From Burhinus oedicnemus (lineage: Eukaryota; Chordata; Aves; Charadriiformes; Burhinidae), in contig VFFE01007078.1 of NCBI GenBank assembly GCA_008921705.1, positions 505,714-569,713 of the forward strand: a stretch of DNA of 64,000 nucleotides. The letters run 5' to 3'. The notes beneath the pieces were generated by a model. It was not told the origin of the DNA and made no database searches. It was given only the letters and a program-made list of their open reading frames with translations. The number at the start of each line of letters is the position of its first letter. Positions within the stretch are counted from its first letter, which is position 1. A program made the position numbers and the translations under genes. This document shows positions 1 to 12,078 of this stretch, piece after piece.

Positions 1-1324
1 TCATTAAAAAAAAAAAAAAGACAGATTAGGGTTTCATCCTAAATTTAAATACAAATGATTTTCCAGACAAAAGTAATGAAATTTAATATCTAATACCCAT
101 ATCTCCTATTAAATATTAAATGAACATTTTTATAAAAAGTAAAACAATTCTCTTTCTCTTGCCCAAAATACTCTCAAATTGGATACTCGTATTAACTGAT
201 TAACATGAAGATGACTAAAAATGCAGGTCATGCATCAAAGAGATTAATACAGTTCTTCTAAAACATTCATACTTGGTTATCCTTTTCTCACAGGACCATG
301 TGAAACTAATTCTCTCTCCCTAGTGCATACCTTTGGTTGGGTTCTTCTGACTCCTTTCCTCTGTTCTGTACCTATCAAAAGAATATCTTAATTAAGAAAG
401 AACACAGGTAAAATCTCTTTCAGCTTTAAAAGCATCCTCCTTAGTTCTACTAAGTTTGTTCTGCATGTTCAGGAATTTGTTGCTAACACTTCTGAGTTTG
501 TGGAAGACACTGTTAGCAGTAGCACTGATGACACAGTAGTGGATGTAACCACTGGAAAACCTTATGGCAGATCACATCCAGAACAGGAAGTCTGCATCTG
601 AGTCTCACTTTTACTAGTCTGTAACAGTATCTTCACATAGTCAAAATAGGATGTAACCCCTGTAACAATACACATGTGTTTACCAAAAGTCATTACTCCT
701 TTTTCTCTCCACAAATGAAAGATGTGAAGTCTTATTTTCAAAGGTTAGCCTGTGTTGTATTCCAAATTGAAGAGCAGGATAGAAACCACTCTCAAATGCT
801 GTTCTGGCAGTTCCATTCAGCTAGAGTTTGGTCTGAAAAATGTTCAGACTTAAGCAGTTTTAGTTTGTGCCCAGCAGACTATTTCAACCGAAGACAAAGG
901 TTCCATTGAATTTCTTGGTAGCTGATCAGGATATTGAAGTCTCCCCACAGAGAAATGACTCACTGTCAAGAGAATAAAAAGAATGGTTCTGCTGAGTAGT
1001 TAGAGATTTTTTTCTTTCTCTTTTTTCCATTGGAAATGATTTTGTTCATAATAATATGTTGAAGAAATTTTCAGTTTCTTACAGTATTTGTAAAAAAGTT
1101 TGTATTTGTCTAAGTTCTTTAATTATGATCTGTAAATCAGTTGATTTAACCAAGTGGATAAAGAAAAGTTGCAACTAAAAATTCTGAAGGAGTAAAGAAA
1201 CTTAAAGAAACTTTTTACTGTTAGAGTAATTTTTGTAAAAATTCTGCATAATTTATTTTAATGATGTATTTCCTTAGAAATAGTAATCTATCTAGTTATC
1301 ACAATTTCTTCTAAACCACCAATT

Positions 1325-3118
1325 CAACAGGACCCCCAAGGTCAACAGGAAGGGTTTCTTCAAGTACATCGGAGGCAAAAGGACAACTAGAGAAAATGTG
1401 GGCCCGCTATTGAATGAGACAGGGGCCATGGTGACAGATGATGCAGAGAAGGCAGAATTACTGAATGCCGCCTTTGCTTCAGTCTTTTACTGCTCAGGGC
1501 AGCCCTCAGGAGTCCAGACTTCACAGGTAACAGAGAAAGTGTGGAGGAAGGAGGACTTTCCCTTGGTTGAGGAGGATCAAGTTAGAGAGCAGTTAAGTAA
1601 ACTGGATAACCACAAGTCCATGGGTCCTGATGGGATGCACCCACGAGTGCTGAGGGAACTGGCAGAAGTCATTGCTGGGCTGCTCTCCATCTTTGAAAGG
1701 TCCTGGAGAACAGGCGAGGTGCCTGAGGACTGGAGGAAAGCCAATGTCACTCCAGTCTTCAGAAAGGGCAAGAAGGAAGACCCAGGAAGCTACAGGCCAT
1801 TCAGTCTCACCTCCATCCCTGGAAAGATGATGGTACAGCTCGTTCTGGGTGTCATCTCAAAGCATCTGGAGGAACAAAAGGTTATCAGAAGTAGCCAACA
1901 TGGATTCACCGGGGGAAGTCATGTCTGACTAATCTCATAGCCTTCTATGATGGCGTGACTGGACAAATAGATGAGGGGAGGGCAGTGGATGTTGTCTACC
2001 TTGACTTCAGCAAGGCTTTCAACACCGTCTCCCACAGCATCCTCATATGCAAGCTTAGGAAGTGTGGGTTGGATGAATGGATGGTGAGGTGGACTGAAAA
2101 CTGGCTGGCAGATAGAGAGCAGAGGGTTGTGATCAGTGGCGTAGAGTCTAGTTGGAGGTCTGTGACAAGTGGTGTTCCCCAGGGAACATCAATGACCTGG
2201 ATGAAGGGGTAGAGTGTACCATCAGCAAGTTTGCTGATGACACAAAACTGGGAGGGGTGACTGACACACTGGAAGGCTGTGCTGCCATTCAGCGTGACCT
2301 GGACAGGCTAGACAGTTTGCCAGAGAGAAACCTAATGAAGTTCAGCAATGGCAAGTGTAGGGTCCTGCATCTAGGGAGGAATAACCCCATGCACCAGTAC
2401 AGGTTAGGGGTTGACATGCTGGAAAGCAGCTCTGTGGAAAGGGACCTGGGAGTCCTGGTGGACAACAGGATGACCATGAGCCAGCAATGTGCCCTTGTGG
2501 CCAAGAAGGCCAATGGCATCCTGGGGTGCATCAAGAGGAGTGTGGCAAGCAGGTCGCGGGAGGTTATACTCCCCCTCTGTTCTGCCCTGGTGAGGCTGCA
2601 CCTGGAGTACTGTGTCCAGTTCCGGGATCCCCAGTTCAAGAAGGACAGGGAAGTGCTGGAGAGGGTACAGCAGAGGGCTACAAAGATGATTAGGGAGCTG
2701 GAACATCTTTCTGATGAGGAAAGGCTGAGGGACTTGGGTCTTTTTAGTCTGGAGAAGAGAAGGCTGAGGGGGGGAACTTATCAATGCTTACAAATACTTA
2801 AAGGGAGGGTGCCGGGAGGATGGCACCAGTCTTTTTTCAGTGGTGCCCAGTGATAGGACAAGAGGTAATGGGCACAAACTTGACTATAGGAAGTTCCATC
2901 TGAACATGAGGAGGAACTTCTTTCCTTTGAGGGTGGCAGAGCACTGGCACAGGCTGCCCAGAGAGGTGGTGGAGTCTGCGACTCTGGAGACATTCAAAAC
3001 CCACCTGGAGGCCATACTGTGCAACCTGCTCTAGGTGACCCTGCTCTGGCAGGGGGGTTGGACTAGATGATCTCCAGAGGTCCCTTCCAACCCCTGTGAT
3101 TCGGTGATTCTGTAATTC
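1325..3118 (+). mobile_element. CR1 LINE, 5'-truncated and frameshifted
   Basis: About 1.8 kb of CR1 reverse-transcriptase ORF in + orientation, ending in the typical CR1 3' region (GGTTGGACTAGATGATCTCC, then repeats close to GATTCTGT). Recognisable pieces include HKSMGPDGMHPRVLRELAE, DVVYLDFSKAFNTVSHS, TSGVPQG and the catalytic FADDTKL. The frame breaks near 1910 (apparent 1-nt loss in the FTGGSHV region), near 2180 (PQG runs straight into the NDLDEG region, with about 30 bp missing) and again between about 2780 and 2830. The 5' end starts inside the RT ORF, so the endonuclease is absent. The copy is dead. It is the least-decayed CR1 here apart from the 28-kb one. Boundaries are approximate to about 10 bp. 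Confidence 0.93.
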
Positions 3119-4696
3119 AAAGCTTGTTGGGATATTGGTAGGTCTTTGGATACCTCTAGCAATTCTCATATATTTTCCAGTGTCATATGCTTTGAGTCTA
3201 GAGTGCTATTTTGTTTTAGAAGAGAAAGTAGGTCTATTTATACAACTCTCAAGCCATGAATAATAAAGTGTGTTTAAAATCATAAGATATGTTTTGGGCC
3301 ATTGCTATGGTTTTAAAATGAAGCAAAACAAACAAAAAACCTAATACAATTGGGGTGTTTGTACATCTTTAAAAGACCTGTGGTCAGATTGTTATCTGTA
3401 AGACATTGTTTCCAGTTGGTCTCTTCTTTCTCCTTGTGGCTGTAGACCAGTAATGAACTAGTAAACATATCTGATTAGAGACAACATGACTTCAACTTTC
3501 TTTGGAGTTTCAGCTTTTGATATTTTTATAGTCTATTTAAGAGTAATTTCAGTGGTGGACTTTAACCTACGTTTCATCAAAGTTAAATTGTGGGTTATGC
3601 TTATGATGTGCTAAATTGTATTATAAGAGAGCTCTGTTAAAGACTCAATAAATGACATTGAATTTTCAGTTTCCTGGCATAGACTATTCCTGGTGGACTA
3701 GGGAATGAGGAGACTAGCTCCTCTGCTGGAATAACAGGCTTTTGATGTACTGAAATTTGTATCACAATATATTAATCCCTTATTATTCTGCAGAAACACT
3801 CATTCTTACAGGAATGTTGGAGACAAACCAAACAGTTAAAAAAGATATCCTTTCCAGCTCTCTAAGACTTTCCTTGTAGAAGCCTGTACAAGAAACATTT
3901 CTAGGAGTTGGAATTTTTCTACATGAATTAACTAGGAATTGCTCAGTTTTTAAAATAAAGTTCCACAGAAACCTGCAGTTTGCCTTTTAATGAACTTGAA
4001 AATATTCTTGTACCTTTTCCTAAAGCTCATAGGCTTAACTTTTTATGTGGCAAGTGTACTATTGTATTTTTATGCCTGACAAATTGATCTCTGAGCATTT
4101 GGTATGTGAGGCTGGGAAACTGTTTTTCTGACATGGAAGGTGCGTATGCCGATCACGTGAACTCAGAATGTGAATCATTTTGTTCAAATAAGTACACTCG
4201 GTAGATTAGAGTTGAGAGTTTATTTTTGAATATTAGATATTCACGAGATCTGATATATGTCAAAAAGGTTGTTTAATGTTTTTTAAATTCCTGACAAATT
4301 ATGCAGCTCTTCTGAAAAGCTAAATTGTTTCAAACATTTGAAACAATATCTACAAAAGGTAATTTTGGATATTAAGCCAAGCTTTCACCATTCTGGAGAG
4401 TTTCACTTTGTGTATTTTCATGCCTTCTGTTCTTCCCTGTTGAACAAGTAAATTCATGGTCCAGTTGCATCCTGAGGCCTCAAAAGCATGCTGCGGAGTA
4501 TTTTTACTCAGACTGCCCTCTAGATTTTTAACTTTAATCTCCTCAATTTCATTTCAAAGTGCTCAAATGACTTTAAGCTGTATTGAGGGTTTTTTTGAGC
4601 CAGCAATTGCATAAAAAGAACAAAGTATGGCTTGTATCACTGTAGTTGGGTAGGTGGCTTTTTAAAACACTTTTAAATGTTTGACCTTTCATGGGG

Positions 4697-4724
4697 TTTT
4701 TTTGTTTTGGTTTGGTTTGGTTTC
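4697..4724 (+). repeat. T-rich / GGTTT microsatellite
   Basis: A T run followed by about three GGTTT units; simple sequence without other signal. Confidence 0.8.
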
Positions 4725-7112
4725 AGTTTTTTTGGGGTAATGGAGTAAGGAAATAGGAGCAGCTGTGTGACTTTAAGGCTCTTTGTGCTGCTGTCGTTGT
4801 TAGTAAATGGAAGTTCAAAAGATAGCCTTTCCATCTTAAAACATCTGGAGATATATTGTAAGTTAATTTGCTAAGAATTTTTCAGTAGTATGCTATCAGA
4901 TAATTAAAGAAAGTTTCTAAATATTGGAGGATTCTCAAATGTGAGAATATGGCTTTGTTCATGATGCAATACGTAAGTTTTGTTTTTTTTGTTTTGTTTT
5001 GTTACAAAATCCCTTCTCATGTTGTAAGCTGTCTGGTCAGGGAAGGTACCTTAAATCACTAAAAGCTTTGCCAAAATGTCTCAGCATCTCTGTAGAATTG
5101 TTTCTCAGTTTAGCATAACACAGGTATCAATATACTGTAATGAATTTCTTTACTATGTCCTGAATTAAGATCCTGAAGTGGGGAATTTTGATGATACAGC
5201 AATTTTGGTAATGTCCGCATGAAGTGCTACTTACTCTTTAACATGAGATGATTACGTGGAAAGGCTGTGACAGCCACAGAACAACTTAGTTACCTGCTTA
5301 AAAACCAGCCCTGACTACAAAGAAATGTTTGACTGCTTGTCAATTTTTTCTCCTCACACTTTTCTTCTAAAAATCATTTTGATTTGATGAAACCACATAC
5401 TTGGGGACAACATGGATGAAGTTCTTCATGTTAAACACGTGCTATGGTTTATGTTGCATCTTTGGCAACAATATCAATTTAAGCAATTTAAGCAGCCAAT
5501 CTACTGCTTGAATCCTGTTTCTATATCACAGGGCACCTACTCCACAGTTGTAAGGGAAAAGTAGTTTCTATGTCCATGGTGCAAACTGGTTTGAGAACCT
5601 GGTTTGGCTTAAAAAATATTTTTGAGGTATTTTCGTTCAGATCCCTTTCCTCATCTGATTGACAGTCCTGCACATAGTGTCAATGGAAATGAATGAATGC
5701 GAAGAGCAGCAGTATTTTGTGATCACTGCTGAAGATTTCCTTCACCCTGGACACAGCAAACACCAAGGTGCATCTAAAGGATGGCAAAAACTGCTGGATA
5801 TGTTACCTAACTATGTTACTCTGTCGTGATTTAAAGGAAAAAAGGAAGGTTAGCAGCTTAGGAACAGAGAGTTACTAGGTAAAGGCACGAGTGACACCAA
5901 ATTAGTATCTGTGGAATAGCGAAACCACAGATTGACATGACTTTAGCAGCCCTTTCCCACGACGGACTGCTGGGGCCCAAAAGGTGTGGCTGATGGTGTG
6001 GGAAGTCTCTTTATTGTTGTGAGCCGCACATGGCATATGGGGGATAACAATGAGAAAACTGTAATAAGCAAGAAACGAAACATTTCTATTATGCTTTTGT
6101 GGTTCCACAGTCACTAATAAATAGTAGATCAGCTGAGCTCACCAATTGGTTTGGATTAGGTATGGAACCACATTTGTGTATAAAACTTGTGCCAGTCTGT
6201 GTTTTTGTTGGGTCTATGCAAGTTATGGAAGGACAGTTAATACCTGGTCTAGTGTAAAGCCTGATAGGTAAAAATTAGTCTGTCACGTTTTTTTGACAAA
6301 ATTCATCAGTGATTTACACTAGATAATGTTTTGTGGCATGTGAAATTATTTTTCTTGAGTCCATGATTTTTAGTATCCAATAATAATATTAACTTAGTTC
6401 CAAGTCTTGTTCTCTTGGAGGCAGGCTATGGAATGTTTATGAAAAGTGGCCTGATAGTAACTGTGTCTTTGTATTTCATCACATATGAGAGATTATCCTT
6501 ATGAATGCTCGGTGTACATTTGAAGTATTTTGTGTTAGCTCATGAAGATAACCCTAGTAAAAGGGTAATGAGTTTCAATTCAGAATAGCTATCTCAGCAC
6601 AGTAGATCTGGTGAGACCTTCCTCCAGGTGTGAAATGAGAAGTTAAAAGGATCTAGGGAAAGATAATAATGGTGGTATTTAGAGATTTGTTTGGATCTTT
6701 GTTGTTTAAATCTTGCATCTTGGGCTTTGCTATGAGGATGCATGGAAGGTTGCAGCAGCTAGAGACATGCTAATTTTTATCCCTCTTATTAACACTTATT
6801 AAACTGATTATCCTGTGTATCTGATTTTGCTTTTGCTGGTTACTTTCATTTTCTCTGGCCAGGCACAGGTCTTACCAGGGTAGTGTTTTTCCTGTTCAAT
6901 GTGTTAGTGCTCTTTTGTATGTCAGAATTAATATTGGTAAACACTGGTAGTACAGTACATAATTGACAAAGACTGTGAAATATTTCAAGCATTACTATGT
7001 AGCTCATCTAATGTGCACAGTTCCCAGTGTATTTTGAGTTGAAAGCTACAGTTTATTTTCTTCTTGTTGGTTTTGATGAATTGTGACTTGTGCTTACCTT
7101 ATGTATAGCTAT

Positions 7113-7284
7113 GGTAAAAAACCCAACCAAATAAACCCCCAAATAAAAATCCCTACCACAAAACAAAATCTAAAAAAAAAAACCAAAACACCAACAAAAA
7201 AACCAAACCAACCAAACAAAAAAAACCCAAAACCAAAACAAGCAAACGAGCAAAAACCACAAACCACAACAACCAAAACCCAAC
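7113..7284 (+). repeat. A/C-only low-complexity tract
   Basis: About 170 bases made almost entirely of A and C on the + strand (runs of CCAAA, CAAAA and AACCC), with only a handful of G or T. It carries open frames on both strands simply because stop codons need T or G. Origin is unknown: a decayed simple repeat is most likely. It is not a protein-coding region. Confidence 0.8.
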
Positions 7285-10200
7285 ACTGGATCTTTCAGTC
7301 TGCCTTGAACAAAGTAACTTGCTTGCAGATGGAAATGTCAAGAATACAAAATGGAAGTTTTGAAAAAGAAAGCAATGACTAAGCATTTTCTGGCTATATT
7401 AAGGGATTTGTCTGAACTGTCTGCTGTTTTGCATTTTACTGTTTTTCACTTGTAGAAAAACGCAGTTGTTATTATTTAGTAGGATACCTGCTGTTTTTTG
7501 AAGACCTTTGGCTTTATTTCTGTTGGGGGAAAATGTAGAAGAATGTTGATTTTTGAAAAAGGGCATCTTCTCGTGGAGAAAATATACCCATGCTTCCACT
7601 GAGAGCAAAAGGAAGCAACTTCCAGTTTTGTCTAGAGTTTCTTGGAAAATACGTTGTTTTGCATTTTGTGACAATTGGGGAACAAAATGCCTATACCTGA
7701 CAAAAAGCCATTACCATTAATTCAGATGTGGCTTGTGCAAAAACTTTTATGAGTTTTAGCTGCAAATTATATTTAAAAAAATCTGAGTTCTACTAAAACA
7801 CCCTTTAAAAAAAACATACTCATTTTTTCTTGTTGCAAGTTCTTAAAAGTCTGTTTCTCTGCTCTAAAAGCATGTTCTTCTAAGACAGATTGTACTATTC
7901 ATATGCTTAGTGAAACATTCCTCGTGTGTTTTAAGTTAACAGCTTAGTCCTTTGCTGTGGAACATGAAGTGGTATCTACCTTTGTTATGTCTCTGGAAAC
8001 TGCTCTTAAATGTGGTGGTGCTGGACAGTATAGCTGCAGTGCTGTCAGGCAGCAGGAGTAGACTTAGATTTTCTTGTGACAACAGGTCTTTAGAGTTCTG
8101 TTAGTGTGGAGTCTAAATGTTTTATGTTAGCCTCGCTTCCCCTTCGTGAAAAGGATTTGGGCTCTTTAAGCATGATTTCTCATATGACCAGGATCAAATC
8201 TGAATGATCGTCTGGCCAAGGGAAACTTAGCTTATTTGTACTTTAATTTTCTGCTTTAAACGTATTGTCATGGAGAAGATGATTGAAGTTGGGAAATCTA
8301 TTGCTTAACCTTCAGTGTGGAATGAATAAAGGAAGATGTGATGACATAAAATGTAACTGAAAGGATATCATTATAAGGAGACCTCTTTATTGTTTTTAGC
8401 AGACCTTGATGCAGGAAAAATTAGAGGAACCTAAATTAATACTGTTATTCAGAAGTATATCTCATTGCTCCTTTTGGTTTGCTGTGATGGTAATACATTT
8501 TGCTTTGACAAGAAAAAGTATTGAAGTAACTTAATTAGTAACAAAAGTTATTTTCACAAGTAACATACCTGCTAATTTGTCCTTTTGATAGTATATAACA
8601 AGTGATTTGCTATTTTATTTGCGGTTAAATTTTCTTTTTATTATTTAACTTTGCTAGGGACACTTACAAATTTTTGTATTACTTCCAGTGTTTTGAGAGA
8701 GCTGTTGAATTTACATATTAATTGAGTCTGCAAGTAGAAAGTTGTTTCAAGGACATCCAAATTACAGGGAGAGAAAGCAGTCAGTTATTACATCAGATAG
8801 TTTAGATTTTGCTGTTCTGATAGAGACAGGTACTGAAAAATCAGACATGATTTCAAGTATGTAACCTCTGAATTTTACATCCATTCATAAATTTGCATAT
8901 TGCTTTTGATAACCAGTCAACCATCTATCAGTACTACGATTTTTCTCTGTGCATTTGCAACTAGTAACATATTGCATCTTTTCATACATGAAATACAAGG
9001 AAGTTCTGCGTCCCAGCCTAGACTCTCTGTAATTAACAATGACCTGCTAATACTAACCTGAATCAGAGAGGAGCTTACGATGTTCTTAAATATTCCACCC
9101 CTCACTTTGAACTGGAATGAGTGGTTAAGCTAGATGGAAATTAATTTATCCAGAATTAATGGCTTTATATTATTACTTTATCTAGTACAGTTGGCAATTT
9201 TGTTTCGTGCATAAATGTTTGTAATTTATGAAGGAAAACTGCTTTTAAGTGGCACCTAATACATTAGTCATAATGCAGTTCATATGGATTTCGGTCTCTT
9301 GTTTTTGCAAAATGAGCTTACTAATTACTAGCAAGTGTTTGAAGTCAAAGAACCTTTTTTTATCAAGGCTGATGTTGAATGAACAATGGAGTTATGAATA
9401 CATAGTGTCATTAACTGATAACATGGAAGTCCTAATGTTCTGATTTTTATCAGGAGGAGCCAGAAAAGAGTCTAATTATGAGGATGGGGAGTTAGTTTTT
9501 CTAATGGGATTAACTGCAACAGAAATGCTTGACAAGAACAAAACCAAAAGTAGTAAACTAAATCTGCTTTAGTACACTGTAAATAATAATAATTAAAAAA
9601 GCACTTTTGATTGATGAAACTACATTAATACTACGTTAAACCTTTGCACTTCAGAAAGTGAGGAGTGAAACTAAATGGTAACTCAGATGTGTTGCAAGAT
9701 TTTTGTATTGTGATGTTTTAGATAAAGCATCAATATTAATCTAAAACTGCTTACATAGTCAGGCAAACAAATAAATATGTTTGCCTGTTTGGGTTTAAAT
9801 AATCACTCTGTCAAATCTTTAGCTTTTGTACTTCCTGATAGTCCCATTACAAGGAAAGTTTGTTGTTAATTCAGTTACTGTTACTGTTTTTTAGCTCATA
9901 ATTTGCTGAGCATTTCAGAATAGTTTGTAAATTCAGAATTAATGAGAGAGATCAGTCTAGACAAATCATATCTGTGCTTAGTTTAGCTCTTTTTGCATAT
10001 ATGCCACACTGATAAATTACTGGATTTGAAGGACTCCCTCTAATATAAAAAGAAATTGGAAAATAATACTTGAAGTTCAACTCAGGTAGAATTATTTTTA
10101 TTTTTTATTTTTAATCAATGATGTCAGCTCCTGGCTTGTCAAATTGAAGCTGTGTTTTTCTGTTTCCTTTGATTATGTGAAGGATACAGGTTTTCTGGAA

Positions 10201-10557
10201 CAAAGCACTAAATTAAACAAATTGAACTAAACTGCTTTATCTTGGGGAACTTCCCTGGGGCAGAGAGAATGCAGAGTGGTAATCCAAGAAAAGGAAAGCA
10301 TGAAGTTCATAGATACTAGTGAACTGCCTCCAGAAGGGAAACTATGAACTCGTAAGAGATTTGGCAGTAGTCCAGGTCCCTCTGTTATTGTTGAAGGTAG
10401 CAGATCGATATTCATCTTATGCAGCTGTGCTTTCATAGTGTTACTCCATTGCCTCTACTGTTCTCCTAGCTGTGGATGATTATATGAGGAGGCATTTCAA
10501 GAGTTGCTGTAACCTGAAAAATGTGTTTAACAATATTGTTGTGGTAGCCTGCTATGG

Positions 10558-10570
10558 CCACTAGAGGGGC
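10558..10570 (+). promoter_or_regulatory. CTCF-like core motif
   Basis: CCACTAGAGGGGC matches the CTCF core consensus CCASYAGRKGGCR at 11 consecutive positions from the 5' end of the core, then departs (G for C). Occupancy cannot be judged from sequence alone. Confidence 0.4.
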
Positions 10571-11961
10571 CAACCAGTCACTGCTTCTGTTTTCATCTAA
10601 CTACTCCTGTTAAAATTGTAGCTTTTCTTGCTCTGCCCTGGGACTGCTCGTCTGGTGCTCCACCTCTGATGGTGGCCCTCATCAGTATTCCTTTTCTGTA
10701 ATACAGGACTATTAAAGAAAGGAGTAGGAAGGATTTACTTGGAAACTTCTAAAAGTGGTGGTTTCTGAAGAGTCTTTCTTTTCCCATGAAAATAATTCTA
10801 CAAACCCTTTTTGGCTCAAATTTCTTTGCTGTAAGGCTACAAGTGGCATTATTAGTTCAAGAGAACTCCCTTGCCAGGTATATTATATACTGATGGGTCA
10901 TCCATCATAATTGAAACTTTCATTCAATTTTAGAGTGTAATGGTTCTGATAGGAGTAGCTAAAAATCTTGCTGAATGCAGATTTTAAGTTTCTTTTAGCC
11001 TTGCTCCCTGTTTCTGCTAGTTTTCCCATCACATTCTTTTGATGATAATGTGTTACTGCTACTACTTAGACCTTTGCTGTTTGGAAACCCTTGTCCTTTT
11101 GGAATTCTTCCCCCTTAAGCTGTAGGCTTACACTTCTGTGTAAGAGAAATTCAAGAGTGCAATATAATCTTTAACCTTGATCTGGGTTTTATTGTTTCTT
11201 GCCTCTTTTGCCAGGGAACCAACTTAAACATAGTTTGCTCTGTAAATTAGTATACTTTTCATCCTTGTCATTGATCCAGCCCTGTTCACTTTCATAAACA
11301 TCCTGCATCAGTTGGTGCTTTCTTGATGCTCTGACTCAAAAATGGAGAGCACAGACATAAATAGACTTTGTGTCCAAAGAGGCCACGCTATTTACCTATG
11401 CACAGCAGCTTGTGCCACAGCGTAACTGTGATATTTATGCTCCTTTGACCCCTCACAGATTTGCCTGGGGTGAGTGGACTTCTAGCTCCAATCCTATTAA
11501 AAGTCCAAGTAAGAGTGCAGAATATATTACTCATGAATTATTGACAAGTTTTAATGCAGTTTGTGCATTTTGCATTATTCCCAGTTCAAAATATTGTGAT
11601 TAGTTTGTAACCGTTGAATGCTGTGTTCATCGAAGAATTAAACTGAGAACAGAAGTTAATGGGTGTGTTATTAGAACTGGTTGCCATAAGATTTCCTCTG
11701 ACAAGAGTAAAATTGGACAGAGAGTTGTATTTTGTCCTATTGAATTCAGTATCAAAACCTACATTTCAAGGCATGAGTCAAAATTATTATAACAGTGTCT
11801 GTTCTTAATGGTCAGTTCAAACTAATGCATCAGCTATGAGATGCACTACTTGGAGAGTATGGTAAAATAAATATAAATAAAAGTTGATATGCATGTAAGA
11901 AATTATATAGCGTGGGTTTTTTCAGTTTAGAACACAATTATTACTTGGCTTTGTTTTTCAG

Positions 11962-12078
11962 GTAGCTGAAATGCATGGGGAACTGATTGAATTCAATGAG
12001 AGGCTGCACCGTGCTCTGATGGCTAAAGAAGCTCTTGTGTCCCAGATGAGGCAAGAACTAATTGATTTGAGAGGGCCG
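11962..12078 (+). CDS. SNX29: SNX29 exon: end of coiled-coil region
   Basis: This is a 117-nt exon of 39 codons in phase 0 at both ends. The acceptor is a pyrimidine-rich tract ending TTTTTCAG at 11961; the donor GTAAGT starts at 12079. It reads VAEMHGELIEFNERLHRALM and so on, ending QELIDLRGP. The regular spacing of Leu, Met, Ile and Val with many Glu, Arg and Lys residues indicates an amphipathic helix, consistent with the coiled coil that precedes the PX domain in SNX29. Such segments usually mediate self-association or partner binding; that role is inferred here. The ATG at 11971 is internal to the exon and is not a translation start. The exon joins in frame to 14403-14458. Confidence 0.93.

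Larger units (their letters stand above)
1..11961 (+). other. Intronic sequence upstream of first exon in window
   Basis: This stretch is AT-rich non-coding DNA with no recognised SNX29 exon. Contents that can be named: a 5'-truncated CR1 LINE at about 1325-3118, a GGTTT microsatellite near 4705, an A/C-only low-complexity tract at about 7113-7284, and a CTCF-like core at 10558. A 42-codon acidic, Ser/Thr-rich open segment at 473-601 is unexplained (see findings). Other short ORFs here, such as 676-909 and 11370-11603, show no family resemblance and are probably chance. That the stretch is intronic is inferred, because the RUN and early coiled-coil exons are missing and no start exon or CpG-rich promoter is visible. 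Confidence 0.6.

Noticed and set aside
1398..2853. Reverse-transcriptase ORFs as host genes
   Set aside because: They are collinear pieces of one truncated, frameshifted CR1 copy ending in a CR1 3' tail.
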